From NCBI GenBank assembly GCA_028292625.1, contig JAQGLY010000056.1, forward strand, positions 104,772 through 168,771: 64,000 nucleotides of DNA, given 5' to 3'. Of this stretch, positions 1-10,006 are shown one piece after another; positions within the stretch are counted from its first letter, which is position 1; the number at the start of each line of letters is the position of its first letter. The notes under the pieces were generated by a model. That model did no database searches and was not told the origin of the DNA. It was given only the letters and a program-made list of their open reading frames with translations. This stretch comes from Herbaspirillum sp. (GTDB taxonomy: Bacteria; Pseudomonadota; Gammaproteobacteria; Burkholderiales; Burkholderiaceae_D). The position numbers and the translations under genes are program-made.

Positions 1-915
1 CAGGGCGTTGCTCCAGTATTGCAGGCCGTGCGCCACGAGTTGCGCCGCCATCGCACCGCCCTGAATCGACAGCGAAGGGAAAGCGCCGGACGTCAGCGCC
101 GCGCCGGCGCCGATCGCGCCGCCCAGCGCATTGGCCGTCGCGTTCGTCAAAAACGCCCATTTGCAGGCGGGATTGCTCAGCGCCCATTTGAAATGCATGC
201 CCAGTTCCAGGCCGATGGTGCCCTGCATTGGCGTGCCGGGATATTTCAGATCCAGTTCGGTGGGGCGGATGACCCACTCTTCCAGATATTCGGCGCCGCT
301 GTCCGCGCCGCCCACTGCCCAGCCGGCGCCGCCTTCTCCGCGGCGGATCGGAATATTGAAACCGTGGTTGCGGACGATTTGCGCGCTGAGGCCGCACCAA
401 TCGGGCAGGCAATTCCTGGGAATGACCGATCCCAGCGCCTTGGGCAGATCGAAGCCGAGTTCATCGTGGACGGGGAACAATTGCAGACAGAAGTCGGAAT
501 TGCCGGGACGAAGCTCCGGTTTGACGATATTGACCTGCACGCCGTATTTCCCGGAAACGCCGCGCGGCCCCAGCGGGATTTCCAGCGCAAACTGAAACAC
601 CGTGAAATGACCGAATCGATCGAGCAGGCGCCGGCTGCGCGATCCCTGTTCCAGAACGGGGGAGATCCGGGCCGCCATGGTTTCCCGGAAACCCGGCATT
701 CTCAGCGCCGCCATCAGGCCTTGTATCGGCAGCGTGGTGTCGATGTCGGCTATGTCTTTCGGAATGTCGACGACGCATCGGTCGGGACCGTCATCGCCGG
801 GCATGTCGATGACGGTGTGGGCGGGAGCCGGGCGGCCGTTGGCGGATGCCGCGGTCAGGAAGGGAGATGCCGATGCATGAGCAATAAAAGAAATGGTCGG
901 TTGCTGGACGGGCAC
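1..915 (-). CDS. Unknown protein, 3' end beyond window
   Basis: A minus-strand reading frame stays open for 305 codons from a GTG at 913-915 to the left edge. The GTG has a good ribosome site (AAAGGA, about 5 bases upstream). The product starts MPVQQPTISF and contains a run of Gly-rich and aromatic-rich segments (for example FGHFTVFQFALEIPLGPRG and HFKWALSNPACKWAF), and it has no signal peptide. I do not recognise the family. It follows mmsA by 47 bases on the same strand, so the two are probably co-transcribed. The codon pattern and ribosome site make it a better gene than the Arg-rich reading on the opposite strand. Confidence 0.7.
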   Translation of the reverse strand, partial: MPVQQPTISFIAHASASPFLTAASANGRPAPAHTVIDMPGDDGPDRCVVDIPKDIADIDTTLPIQGLMAALRMPGFRETMAARISPVLEQGSRSRRLLDRFGHFTVFQFALEIPLGPRGVSGKYGVQVNIVKPELRPGNSDFCLQLFPVHDELGFDLPKALGSVIPRNCLPDWCGLSAQIVRNHGFNIPIRRGEGGAGWAVGGADSGAEYLEEWVIRPTELDLKYPGTPMQGTIGLELGMHFKWALSNPACKWAFLTNATANALGGAIGAGAALTSGAFPSLSIQGGAMAAQLVAHGLQYWSNAL

Positions 916-962
916 GTATGTCCTTTCGGTTCGTTTTAGAGGATGCGTCGGTCCGGCCCGTC

Positions 963-2483
963 CTATTTGGCTGTCGGCATCGCGAATTCGGCGCCTTTAT
1001 CGATGCTTTCGGGCCAGCGCTGCATGATGGATTTCTGTTTGGTGTAAAACCGCACGCCTTCTTCGCCGTAAGCATGGGTATCGCCGAACAGGCTGCTTTT
1101 CCAGCCGCCGAAACCCTGCCACGCCATCGGCACCGGAATCGGCACGTTGATGCCGACCATGCCGATCTGGATGCGGCGGCCGAATTCGCGTGCGACGTGG
1201 CCGTCGCGGGTGAAGCAGCTGACGCCGTTGCCGAATTCATGCGCATTGATCAAATCGATCGCATGGCCTAGATCGGCTACCCGCACGCAGCCCAGCACCG
1301 GCCCGAAAATCTCTTCCTTGTAGATCCGCATGTCCGGCGTGACATGGTCGAACAGCGTGCCGCCGGTCCAGAAGCCCTGGTCGCAGCCGGGGCCTGCGTC
1401 GGCGCCCTTGAAGCTGCGGCCGTCGACCAGCAGGCTGGCCCCTTCGTCGACGCCGGCGCCGATATAACCGTGAATGCGCGCCAATGCGGCGGCGCTGACG
1501 ATGGGCCCCATTTCAGCGTCGGCGGCAGTGCCGTTTTTGATTTTCAGCGCCTTGGTGCGCTCGATGAGCATCGGCAGCAGGCGTTCGGCGACGTCGCCCA
1601 CCAGCCCCGCCACCGAGATCGCCATGCAGCGCTCGCCGGCGGAGCCGAAGCCGGCGCCGATCAGCGCATCGACCGCCTGCTCCAGATCGGCGTCGGGCAT
1701 CACCACCATGTGATTCTTGGCGCCGCCCAGCGCCTGGATGCGCTTGCCGTGGCGCGCGCCGGTTTCGTAAATGTAATTGGCGATCGGGGTGGAGCCGACG
1801 AACGACAGCGCGCGCACGTCCGGATGCTCCAGCAGCGCGTCGACCGCTTCCTTGTCGCCCTGCACCACGTTGAATACGCCATCCGGCAGGCCCGCCCGCT
1901 TCAACAGATCGGCCATCATCAGCGATGCGCTCGGATCGGTAGGGCTGGGCTTGAGCACAAAGGTATTGCCGGTCGCCAGCGCCAGCGGAAACATCCACAT
2001 CGGCACCATCACCGGAAAATTGAACGGCGTGATGCCGGCCACCACGCCCAGCGGCTGACGCAATGTCCAGTTGTCCATGCCGGTGGAAACCTGGTCGCTG
2101 AAATCGCCCTTCAGCAACTGCGGCGCGCCGCACGCGAATTCGACGATGTCGATGCCGCGCGCGACCTCGCCCTGCGCATCGGAAAACACCTTGCCGTGTT
2201 CGGCGGTAATGAGATGCGCCAGCTCATCCTTATGCTGATTCAACAATTCCAGAAAACGGAACAGGATGCGCGCGCGCCGTATCGGCGGCGTATCGGCCCA
2301 TCGCGGAAATGCCGCCCGGGCGGCGGCCACCGCCTGATCGACGTCGCCGCGGCCGGCCAGCAGCACCTCGCCGCTGACCGCGCCGGTAGCGGGATTGAAT
2401 ACGCTCTGCTTGCGATCGCTCAGCGGCGCGCTGAGGCCGCCGTTGATCCAGTGGCCAATGGTGATGGGATGGGATGCGGTCAT
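963..2483 (-). CDS. mmsA: Methylmalonate-semialdehyde dehydrogenase (CoA-acylating)
   Basis: 506 aa, the usual size for MmsA. Known family reaction: oxidative decarboxylation of (methyl)malonate semialdehyde to propionyl- or acetyl-CoA with NAD, in valine, inositol and beta-alanine catabolism. Visible features: an aldehyde dehydrogenase fold with [19 protein letters not shown], the MMSDH-type [17 protein letters not shown] block and the catalytic Cys in [10 protein letters not shown]. The start ATG has GGAG 8 bases upstream. It is divergent from a LysR gene that probably controls it. The downstream unknown gene may belong to the same operon. No 3-hydroxyisobutyrate dehydrogenase lies beside it, so the physiological substrate is open. 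Confidence 0.9.
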   Translation of the reverse strand: MTASHPITIGHWINGGLSAPLSDRKQSVFNPATGAVSGEVLLAGRGDVDQAVAAARAAFPRWADTPPIRRARILFRFLELLNQHKDELAHLITAEHGKVFSDAQGEVARGIDIVEFACGAPQLLKGDFSDQVSTGMDNWTLRQPLGVVAGITPFNFPVMVPMWMFPLALATGNTFVLKPSPTDPSASLMMADLLKRAGLPDGVFNVVQGDKEAVDALLEHPDVRALSFVGSTPIANYIYETGARHGKRIQALGGAKNHMVVMPDADLEQAVDALIGAGFGSAGERCMAISVAGLVGDVAERLLPMLIERTKALKIKNGTAADAEMGPIVSAAALARIHGYIGAGVDEGASLLVDGRSFKGADAGPGCDQGFWTGGTLFDHVTPDMRIYKEEIFGPVLGCVRVADLGHAIDLINAHEFGNGVSCFTRDGHVAREFGRRIQIGMVGINVPIPVPMAWQGFGGWKSSLFGDTHAYGEEGVRFYTKQKSIMQRWPESIDKGAEFAMPTAK

Positions 2484-2509
2484 GATGAGATCTCCGTGAG
2501 AGTGTTTGG

Positions 2510-2564
2510 TCAGATCAGTATAAAGAGCGCGCGGCGAAGACGGAATCCCGATAAACTGATCAGA
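2510..2564. promoter_or_regulatory. Inverted repeat in the mmsA/LysR divergent region
   Basis: TCAGATCAGT at 2510-2519 and ACTGATCAGA at 2555-2564 form a near-perfect inverted repeat in the 125-base space between the divergent mmsA and LysR genes. The place and symmetry fit a LysR operator; binding is inferred. Confidence 0.4.
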
Positions 2565-2608
2565 TTGTTCGGAAATGTAAACAATGACCCGTCTAAGCGT
2601 CCATTAAA

Positions 2609-3544
2609 ATGAAGCAGGAAATTACAGCTGTGTTGGCCGATCTGCAACTGTTAACAGTGCTGGCCCAAACCCGCAATTTTACGCGCGCGGCTTTGCAACT
2701 GGGCATTTCCAAGGCCTCGGTCAGCGCCCGGATCAAGGAGCTGGAGCGTGCCGCCGGCCTGCCGCTGGTGCGGCGCACCACGCGTTCGGTGACGCTGACC
2801 GAAGCCGGGCTGCGTCTGGTCGACGATACGCGCGCGTCGTTCGCGCATATCGAGCAAAGTTTTTTGCGCGCCAGGGATTCGGCCGGCGCGCCGGGCGGTT
2901 TGTTGCGGCTGACCGCGCCGGTGGCGCTGGGGCGGCAGCGGATAGCGCCGCTGTTGCCGGATTTCCTGCGCCAGTATCCGGATATCCGCATCGAGATCGA
3001 ACTGACGGACCGTTTGATCAATCTGACGCAGGACGGTTTCGATCTGGCGATCCGGCACACGCAGGCGGCGCCGGAGACGCATGTGGCCACGGAGCTGTGC
3101 GAGTCGCGCTCCCTGCTGACGGCGGCGCCCGGCTATCTGCAACGGCGCGGCATTCCGGCGCAACCGGCCGATCTGGCCGCGCATGATTGCCTGCTGTATC
3201 TGCGCGACAGCAACGTGCATGCATGGTCGTTCGAATCCATCGCCGGGCGCACACGCGGGCGGCGTATCGGCGTACCGGTGAGCGGGCCGCTGAAAGCGAA
3301 CAACAGCGAAGTGCTGCGCGAAGCGGTATTGGGCGAAATGGGCATCGGCCTGCTGCCGGATTTCTCGGCGCTGGAGGACGTGCGGGCGGGGCGGCTGGCG
3401 CTGCTGCTGCCGGACTGGCGGCCGGTCGGTTTTTTCGGCGAAAAGCTGTATGCGATCCGGCCGTGGACGCCGGTGGTGCCGCGCGCGGTGCGTTGTCTGG
3501 TGGATTATCTGCGGCAGCGCTTCAACGGCGGCTTCGAAATATGA
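2609..3544 (+). CDS. LysR-family transcriptional regulator
   Basis: 311 aa, the normal LTTR length. An N-terminal winged helix-turn-helix (about residues 10-70, with FTRAALQLGISKASVSARIKELE) is followed by a periplasmic-binding-like effector domain (LRLTAPVALGRQRIAPLLPDFL and onward), of the CrgA/DsdC-like subgroup. It is divergent from mmsA, with an inverted repeat between them, and upstream of the nitronate monooxygenase gene on its own strand. It probably regulates mmsA and itself. The ribosome site at this ATG is weak. Confidence 0.85.
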   Translation: MKQEITAVLADLQLLTVLAQTRNFTRAALQLGISKASVSARIKELERAAGLPLVRRTTRSVTLTEAGLRLVDDTRASFAHIEQSFLRARDSAGAPGGLLRLTAPVALGRQRIAPLLPDFLRQYPDIRIEIELTDRLINLTQDGFDLAIRHTQAAPETHVATELCESRSLLTAAPGYLQRRGIPAQPADLAAHDCLLYLRDSNVHAWSFESIAGRTRGRRIGVPVSGPLKANNSEVLREAVLGEMGIGLLPDFSALEDVRAGRLALLLPDWRPVGFFGEKLYAIRPWTPVVPRAVRCLVDYLRQRFNGGFEI

Positions 3545-3583
3545 ACGAGTGAGATGGCGGTCGTTTTTAAAGCGAGGTGCATC

Positions 3584-4669
3584 ATGCAAGGCAATACATC
3601 GACACCGGCTTCCCTGGGAAGCCTTTATCCTATCGTACAGGCGCCGATGGCCGGCGTATCCACGCCGCAACTGGCGGCGGCGATATCGAATGCCGGCGGC
3701 CTGGGGTCGATCGCCATCGGCGCCGTCGACGTCGCTCAGGCGCGGGCGATGATCGCGGCCACCAAGGCGCTGACCGGCAAGCCTTTCAACGTCAATGTAT
3801 TTTGCCATGCGTCGGCACGGGCCGATCCGCGGCGCGAAGCGCAGTGGCTGCAGTACTTGCAGCCGTATTTTGCGGAATTCGGCGCGCAGCCGCCGGTCGC
3901 ATTGAATGAAATCTACAAGAGTTTCGTCGACGATGCCGCGATGCTGGCCTTGCTGGTGGAGCAGGCGCCGGCAGTGGTCAGCTTTCATTTCGGCCTGCCT
4001 CCGGCGACGGCGATTGCCGCGCTGAAACAGGCCGGCATCACGTTGCTGGCGACCGCCACCAATCTGGAAGAAGCCGCGGCGATCGAACGGGCCGGCGTGG
4101 ACTGGATCGTGGCGCAAGGCATGGAAGCGGGCGGCCATCACGGCGCATTCGATCCGTCCAGGCGGGATGGCGACGGCATCGGCACATTGGCGCTGGTGCG
4201 CACGCTGGCGCAGCACAGCGCTTTGCCGGTGATCGCCGCCGGCGGCATCATGGACGGCCGCGGAATCGCCGCCGCGATGATGCTGGGCGCGCAGGCCGTG
4301 CAGCTGGGCACGGCGTTTATCCTGACGCCGGAATCGTCGGCCGACGCGGCCTATCGCGCTGCCATGCAAAGCGACGCGGCGCGCCATACGCGGCAGGTGA
4401 CCGCCATCTCCGGACGCGCCGCGCGCGGCATCGTCGGGCGCTGGATGACGGAAGTGGAAAGCGCGGCAGCGCCCGCGCCGCCGGATTATCCGATCGCCTA
4501 CGACGCGGCCAAGACGCTGCATGCCGCGGCGGCCGCTCAAGGCAATCACGATTTCGCGGTCAATTGGGCCGGCCAGGGCGCGCCGCTGGCCCGCGCGATG
4601 CCGGCGGCGGATTTGCTCGAAACGCTGGTGAACGAATGGCGTCAGGCGGGCGCGGCGGCGCAACGATAA
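3584..4669 (+). CDS. Nitronate monooxygenase (2-nitropropane dioxygenase family)
   Basis: 361 aa from the ATG at 3584, chosen over an in-frame ATG at 3554 because GAGGTG stands just upstream. It is an FMN-dependent TIM-barrel enzyme. Visible features: the N-terminal [20 protein letters not shown] block, GMEAGGHHG (phosphate/FMN and catalytic His region) and [12 protein letters not shown] near the C-terminal FMN site. Family members oxidise alkyl nitronates, including the toxin propionate 3-nitronate, or act as related flavin oxidoreductases. It starts 40 bases after the LysR gene on the same strand. Its exact substrate cannot be told. Confidence 0.85.
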   Translation: MQGNTSTPASLGSLYPIVQAPMAGVSTPQLAAAISNAGGLGSIAIGAVDVAQARAMIAATKALTGKPFNVNVFCHASARADPRREAQWLQYLQPYFAEFGAQPPVALNEIYKSFVDDAAMLALLVEQAPAVVSFHFGLPPATAIAALKQAGITLLATATNLEEAAAIERAGVDWIVAQGMEAGGHHGAFDPSRRDGDGIGTLALVRTLAQHSALPVIAAGGIMDGRGIAAAMMLGAQAVQLGTAFILTPESSADAAYRAAMQSDAARHTRQVTAISGRAARGIVGRWMTEVESAAAPAPPDYPIAYDAAKTLHAAAAAQGNHDFAVNWAGQGAPLARAMPAADLLETLVNEWRQAGAAAQR

Positions 4670-4949
4670 ACCCCGATTTCGGGACGCAGAGACGCGGTGG
4701 AGCGGCCGCCGGACCAAAAACCGGCGCTGCCTGTTCCAATTCCGCGCAGTGACGTTCGAGTTGCCTTGCATGTACCGCTTCCGGCGCACGATATTGCGGT
4801 AAAGTTACCGGAGTACTATTCGAAGAGACTTTCAACCGCAACTGTATTTTCCTACAGATTGGCGCTATCCTTGGCGCTCTTCGGCCTAGCGATATCCGTC
4901 CGGTTCGTCCGTCAATCGGCAGGCCCCGTCAACACCCGGATCACCGCAA

Positions 4950-6887
4950 ATGAATGCAACATCTACCCCACCCGGCAAGCCGGCCGGCCCCGCCGTGCCG
5001 CGGCATGCCGATCGCATCGACATGCAGGCCATGCCGCAGGTGCTCGGCCGCCTGATGCGGCTGGCCGGCCGCCATCCGTGGCATTGCGCGCTGGCGATCC
5101 TGTGCGCGCTGGGGGCGGCGATTTTCAATCTGATCATGCCGCGGCTGCTGGGGCAGGCGATCGACCAGACCACGCATCTGCTGGCCGCCGCGCAAAGCAA
5201 TTTGCCGTTGGCGCGGAACGCCTTGTCGCTCACCGCCGGCCTGATCGTCGGCGCCTGCGCGGTGCGCGGCGTGCTGACCGGCTTGCAGGGCTATTGCGGC
5301 GAGGCGCTGGCGCAGCACGTCGGCTTCGATTTGCGGCTGGCTTTTTACGACAAATTGCAACGCCTGAGCTACGCGTATCACGACCGCATCCATACCGGCG
5401 AATTGATCGCGCGCGGCATGCTGGATCTGGAAGGCGTGCGCGCTTTCCTGGAATCCGGCGTGTTGCGCATGGTGACGCTGGTGCTGCTGCTGAGCGTGGG
5501 CGCATGGCGGCTGCTCAGCCTCGACCTGACGCTGGGGCTGCTGGCCCTGAGCTTCGTGCCGTTCGTATTCTGGAATGCGATGCGCACCGGCCTGGGTTTG
5601 CGCATCAGCTGGCAGCGGTTGCAAAAAATGATGGCCGAACTGACCCTGCGCATGGAAGAAAACCTGCAGGGCGTGCGCGTGGTGCGCGCGTTCAATGCGC
5701 GTCTGTTCGAGATGGCGCGTTTCGATGAAGTGTCGCGACGCGCGCTGCGCCTGTCGAACGACCGCATCACGCTGCGCATGCGCGGCATCAGCCTGACCGC
5801 ACTGGCGTATTACACGTCGATGGGGCTGGTGCTGTGGATAGGCGGCGGGCGCGTCGCGGCCGGCGGGCTGAGCGTGGGAACGCTGACCGAATTCCTGACC
5901 TTCATCACGATTCTGCAGCAGCCGCTGCGGCAGATCAGCGTCATCGTCAACGCCAGCGCCCGCGCCAGCAGCGCCGGCGCGCGCCTGTTCGAGGTGCTAG
6001 ACACCGATGCCGGCATCGCCGATGCGCCGAATGCGCGCGCGCTGGAAACGGCCGCCGGGGAGCTGCGTTTCGAAGGCGTCGCTTTTTCGTATGGACAGGG
6101 GCCGCATGCCAAGCGGGTGCTGGAAGGGATCGATTTCGCGGTCGGCCCCGGCCGCACGCTGGGCATCGTCGGGCCGCCGGGCAGCGGCAAATCGACCATC
6201 GCGCATCTGATCCCGCGCTTCTACGATGTGTCCGCCGGCCGCATCACGCTCGACGGCCACGATATCCGCACGCTGAAGCTGGCGTCCCTGCGCAACGCGG
6301 TCGGCCTGGTGCAGCAGGAGAATTTTCTGTTCGACACGTCGGTGCACAACAATGTGGCCTATGCCGAGCCGGCCGCCGACGCCGCGCGCGTGGTGAGCGC
6401 GGCGTCCGTGGCGCAGATTCACGAGCACGTCGCGCAATTGCCGCAAGCCTATGGCACCCGGGTCGGCGAACGCGGCGTCGCGCTGTCCGGCGGCCAGCGG
6501 CAACGCATGACGATTGCGCGCAGCCTGCTGGATCGGCCGGCGGTCATCGTGCTGGACGACTCGACGGCCGCCATCGATCCCGCCACCGAACTGCGGGTGC
6601 GCGCTGCGCTGCAAGGCGTGATGCAACAGGCCGCGACCATCATCATCGCGCACAGGCTGAGTTCCTTGAAGCATGCCGACGAAATCATCGTGCTGGAGCA
6701 TGGACGCATCGCGGAACGCGGTACGCACGCCGCGCTGCTGGCCGCCGAGGGCCGCTATGCCGCGCTATGGCGGTTGCAGAATCGCGGCGCGCAGGCGCAG
6801 CGCGATGCGGTCGCCGCGACCGGCCCATCCGGCCGCGCCGATTTCCCGCTGCGGCAGGACGCCGGCGGCGCGGAGCTGCAAACGTGA
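4950..6887 (+). CDS. ABC exporter half-transporter, degenerate-site subunit
   Basis: 645 aa: an N-terminal six-helix ABC exporter domain (about residues 45-345) and a C-terminal nucleotide-binding domain. Visible motifs: Walker A GPPGSGKST, signature LSGGQRQRM, Walker B followed by Asp rather than Glu (VIVLDDSTAAID), and H-loop AHRLSS. The missing catalytic Glu marks the degenerate partner of heterodimeric exporters such as TM287/TM288 or BmrC/BmrD. It overlaps the next gene by four bases (GTGA). The substrate is unknown; lipids, drugs or peptides are typical. Confidence 0.88.
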   Translation: MNATSTPPGKPAGPAVPRHADRIDMQAMPQVLGRLMRLAGRHPWHCALAILCALGAAIFNLIMPRLLGQAIDQTTHLLAAAQSNLPLARNALSLTAGLIVGACAVRGVLTGLQGYCGEALAQHVGFDLRLAFYDKLQRLSYAYHDRIHTGELIARGMLDLEGVRAFLESGVLRMVTLVLLLSVGAWRLLSLDLTLGLLALSFVPFVFWNAMRTGLGLRISWQRLQKMMAELTLRMEENLQGVRVVRAFNARLFEMARFDEVSRRALRLSNDRITLRMRGISLTALAYYTSMGLVLWIGGGRVAAGGLSVGTLTEFLTFITILQQPLRQISVIVNASARASSAGARLFEVLDTDAGIADAPNARALETAAGELRFEGVAFSYGQGPHAKRVLEGIDFAVGPGRTLGIVGPPGSGKSTIAHLIPRFYDVSAGRITLDGHDIRTLKLASLRNAVGLVQQENFLFDTSVHNNVAYAEPAADAARVVSAASVAQIHEHVAQLPQAYGTRVGERGVALSGGQRQRMTIARSLLDRPAVIVLDDSTAAIDPATELRVRAALQGVMQQAATIIIAHRLSSLKHADEIIVLEHGRIAERGTHAALLAAEGRYAALWRLQNRGAQAQRDAVAATGPSGRADFPLRQDAGGAELQT

Positions 6888-8722
6888 ATGCCTCCGTGAA
6901 ATCGGCCGGCAAGCCGGCCGCATTGGGCGACGATGCGGCGCAGGAACGCGGCGAGGAAATCTTCGCGCGTTTCGACAGCAATGTGATGGCGCGCTTATGG
7001 GACTATGTGCGGCCGCATCGGCCGGCGCTGATCGGGGCCTTGTCCACCGTGGCGCTGTTTACGCTGGTGCAGGTCGCGATTCCGGTGGCGGTGCGCTATG
7101 CGGTCGACAGCGCGCTCGGCAAATCGGGCTTCGGCTTCGATACCGTGATGGCCACGTTTGCGCTGCTGGTGGTGTGCAACGCGGGTTTGAATTTTCTGCA
7201 GGAGTGGGCGGCGACGCGCCTGGCGCAAACGGTGATTTTCGACCTGCGGCGCGCCATGTTCGCGCATCTGCAGCGGGTTTCGCTGAGCATCCTGGATCAG
7301 ACCCAGGTCGGACGGCTGATGGCGCGGCTGCAGGGCGACGTCGGTTCGCTGCAGGAATTCATGGAAACCTCGATTTCGGCGATCGGCGATTTTTTTCTGC
7401 TGCTCGGCATTATCGCGGTATTGCTGGCGATGGACGTCAAACTCGGCTTGCTCACTTTATGCGTGCTGCCATTGCTGGTGCTGCTGCGCCTGTTCTGGCT
7501 GCCATGGGCGCGCAAGGCCTTCACCCGGGCGCGCGCGGCTTCCTCCAGCGTCAACGCCGCGCTGGCGGAGAACATCAACGGCATTCGCACGGTGCAGGAG
7601 AACCGCCGCGAACAAATCAACTTCGAACGTTACAAGCGGCGCGCGCGGGAAAATCTGGATGCGCAGATCGGTTCGTCGCGCGCGTCACAGCTGATGGCGC
7701 CGACGGTCGATATCCTGACCGGCTGCGCGATGGCGATCGTGGTGGTGGCCGGCGGCCGCGAAGTGATTTCCGGCGCACTGAATGTCGGCGTGATCGTGGC
7801 CTTCATTTTTTGTGTGCAGCGTTTCTTCGATCCCATTCGCACGCTGACCATGCAGTACACGGTGATGCAGCGTGCGATGGCGTCCGGCTACCGCATCTTC
7901 GAAGTGCTCGACATACCGGTCACGCTGGACGACCGCGAACACGCGCGCCCGTTGCCGGACGGGCCGCCGCGCATCGATTTCGATCGCGTCACCTTCGGCT
8001 ACCGCGAGGGACAGCCGGTGCTGCACGATATCGATCTGCACATCGCGCCGTACCAGACGGTGGCGCTGGTCGGGCCGACCGGTTCCGGCAAGACCAGCAT
8101 CGCCGCGCTGATCCATCGCTTTTACGACGTCTGGGACGGCGCGGTCCGGGTCGGCGGCGAAGACGTGCGCGACGTGACGCTCGATTCGCTCGGCCAGTGC
8201 ATTGGCATGGTGTTGCAGGAACCGTTCCTGTTCAGCGGCACCATCGCCGAGAACATGCGCTACGGTTTGCAATGGGCCACGCACGCGCAGGTAGTCGAAG
8301 CCGCCAAGGCCGTGAGCGCCCACGATTTCATCATGCGCCTGCCGGACGGCTACGACACCATGCTGGGGCAGCGCGGACGCAATCTGTCGATCGGGCAGCG
8401 GCAGTTGCTGAGTTTCGCGCGCGCGCTGCTGGCGCAGCCGAAAATCCTGATTCTGGACGAAGCCACCGCCAATATCGACAGTTTCACCGAACTGGAAATC
8501 CAGCGCGCGCTGAACGTGTTGCGCAAGGGACGCACCACCATCATCATTGCGCACCGGCTGGCGACGATCCGCGATGCCGACATGATCGTGGTGCTGCAGA
8601 AAGGACATATCGTCGAGCAAGGCACGCATGAGGAACTGTTGGCCGGCGGCGGTCTGTATGCGCAATTGCATGCGAGCAGCAATGAATCGTTCGACGACGC
8701 GGCAGGCAATTTTTACAATTGA
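6884..8722 (+). CDS. ABC exporter half-transporter, catalytic subunit
   Basis: 612 aa from a GTG that overlaps the stop of the upstream half-transporter. The frame is open much further upstream, but the GTG gives a normal N-terminus. It has a six-helix exporter domain followed by a nucleotide-binding domain with Walker A GPTGSGKTS, signature LSIGQRQLL, a complete Walker B with catalytic Glu (ILILDEATANID) and H-loop AHRLAT. The altered signature (LSIGQ) would face the degenerate Walker site of its partner, so the pair should have one consensus and one non-hydrolysing site. Confidence 0.88.
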   Translation: MNASVKSAGKPAALGDDAAQERGEEIFARFDSNVMARLWDYVRPHRPALIGALSTVALFTLVQVAIPVAVRYAVDSALGKSGFGFDTVMATFALLVVCNAGLNFLQEWAATRLAQTVIFDLRRAMFAHLQRVSLSILDQTQVGRLMARLQGDVGSLQEFMETSISAIGDFFLLLGIIAVLLAMDVKLGLLTLCVLPLLVLLRLFWLPWARKAFTRARAASSSVNAALAENINGIRTVQENRREQINFERYKRRARENLDAQIGSSRASQLMAPTVDILTGCAMAIVVVAGGREVISGALNVGVIVAFIFCVQRFFDPIRTLTMQYTVMQRAMASGYRIFEVLDIPVTLDDREHARPLPDGPPRIDFDRVTFGYREGQPVLHDIDLHIAPYQTVALVGPTGSGKTSIAALIHRFYDVWDGAVRVGGEDVRDVTLDSLGQCIGMVLQEPFLFSGTIAENMRYGLQWATHAQVVEAAKAVSAHDFIMRLPDGYDTMLGQRGRNLSIGQRQLLSFARALLAQPKILILDEATANIDSFTELEIQRALNVLRKGRTTIIIAHRLATIRDADMIVVLQKGHIVEQGTHEELLAGGGLYAQLHASSNESFDDAAGNFYN

Positions 8723-8738
8723 ATTTTCAGGAAAGCCG

Positions 8739-9812
8739 ATGACCGTCATTTTAAATAACCGGGAGATCGAATCGCTGCTCACCATGCGCGAGTATGTCGA
8801 TGCGATGGAAGCCGCCTTCACCGATCTGGCCCACGGCAACGCAGTCAATCGGCCGCGCTCCCATACCTATTCGCCGCTGAGCGACGAGCGCTACTACATG
8901 TTCAAATCGATGGACGGTGCGCTGCCGCGTGTCGGCATTCATGCCTTGCGCCTGAGTTCCGACATCATCGAAGAGCGGGTGGTCGACGGCAAGCGGCGGC
9001 GCGACAAGATTCCGGCCGCGCCGGGCAAGAAATGGCTGGGCCTGGTGCAGCTGTTCAGCATCCATACCGGCGAATTGCTGGCGATCATGCAGGACGGCTA
9101 TTTGCAGAAAATGCGGGTGGGCGCCACCAGCGGCGTGGCGGCGAAATGCCTGTCGCGTCCGGACAGCAAACGGGTCGGCATGTATGGAACCGGCTGGCAG
9201 GCGGATGCGCAGCTGATGGCGCTGTGCCAGGTGCGCGATATTCAGGAGGTGAAAATTTTCAGCCCGAACCGGCAGAACCGGGAATCCTTCGCCGCGAAGA
9301 TGGCGCAGCAATTAGGCATTCCCGTGATCGCGATGGACGATCCGCAGGCCGTGATCGATGGCGTCGATATCGTGATCGCGTCCACCAACTCCTTGCAACC
9401 GGTATTTGAAGGTAAATGGCTCAAGCCCGGCATGCATGTCAACTCGCTGCAGAACGGCGAACTGGATGCGCTGACGCTGGCGCGCAGCGACGTGATCGCG
9501 GTGCGCGCCAGGGAACAATCGACGCACTGGACCGTGCCCGGGCATCAACCGGCCGAAACCAGGAAGGTTGCCGAGCCCAGTCCGGAAATGGACGCGAAGA
9601 TGCAGGAGCTGGGCGCGATCCTGACCGGCCAGTCCGCGGGGCGCACGTCGCCTGAGCAAATCACGATGTTCGGCGGCAGCGGCAGCGGCGGCAGTTCGGG
9701 GTTGGGGATCCAGTTCGCGGCGGTCGGTTCGCTGATTCTGGACAAGGCCAGGGAACTCGGCATCGGACGCGAGGTTCCGACCGACTGGTTTTTGGAGGAT
9801 GTGCATCCTTAA
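8739..9812 (+). CDS. Ornithine cyclodeaminase / mu-crystallin family protein
   Basis: 357 aa from the ATG at 8739, which has AGGAAA upstream; it begins 16 bases after the ABC gene. It has the NAD(P)-binding fold with a RVGMYGTGWQADAQ dinucleotide motif, the substrate block LQDGYLQKMRVGATSGVAAK-like before it, and the ASTNSLQPVFEG strand after it. Known relatives are ornithine or lysine cyclodeaminases, ketimine reductases and alanine dehydrogenases; specificity is not readable. The C-terminal part carries a Gly/Ser-rich stretch (FGGSGSGGSSGLG). A neighbouring ThDP enzyme and a binding protein suggest a catabolic cluster. Confidence 0.85.
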   Translation: MTVILNNREIESLLTMREYVDAMEAAFTDLAHGNAVNRPRSHTYSPLSDERYYMFKSMDGALPRVGIHALRLSSDIIEERVVDGKRRRDKIPAAPGKKWLGLVQLFSIHTGELLAIMQDGYLQKMRVGATSGVAAKCLSRPDSKRVGMYGTGWQADAQLMALCQVRDIQEVKIFSPNRQNRESFAAKMAQQLGIPVIAMDDPQAVIDGVDIVIASTNSLQPVFEGKWLKPGMHVNSLQNGELDALTLARSDVIAVRAREQSTHWTVPGHQPAETRKVAEPSPEMDAKMQELGAILTGQSAGRTSPEQITMFGGSGSGGSSGLGIQFAAVGSLILDKARELGIGREVPTDWFLEDVHP

Positions 9813-9878
9813 AAAAATCAGTTGAAAAAAGAACGCGCCCCGGCCGCGGCGATGCGGTTGACGCTGGCCCCAGAAACG

Positions 9879-9942
9879 CATATATTTCTATAAGCGGATC
9901 ATCGTTTCATATATCGGAACATGAATCCGAGGCATGAATCCG
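9879..9942. promoter_or_regulatory. Paired direct repeats upstream of the binding protein gene
   Basis: The gene-free stretch 9813-10006 holds CATATAT at 9879 and 9908 (29 bases apart) and CATGAATCCG at 9920 and 9933 (13 bases apart). These tandem repeats upstream of the binding protein-ThDP gene pair suggest a regulator binding region. No regulator gene is adjacent. Confidence 0.3.
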
Positions 9943-10006
9943 CCACGAAAAAATAAATACTGAAGCTCGGCATAGCAATTTCCGAAGCTGATGAGGAGAC
10001 AATCCA

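Noticed and set aside
19..939. Long plus-strand frame of 306 codons over the first kilobase
   Set aside because: Arg- and Gln-rich composition typical of an antisense reading of GC-rich DNA. The minus-strand frame has a ribosome site and better protein character.
2651..4789. 712-codon minus-strand frame across the LysR and nitronate monooxygenase genes
   Set aside because: Composition is Arg/His/Gln-rich with no recognisable domain, and the plus strand carries two clear family members.
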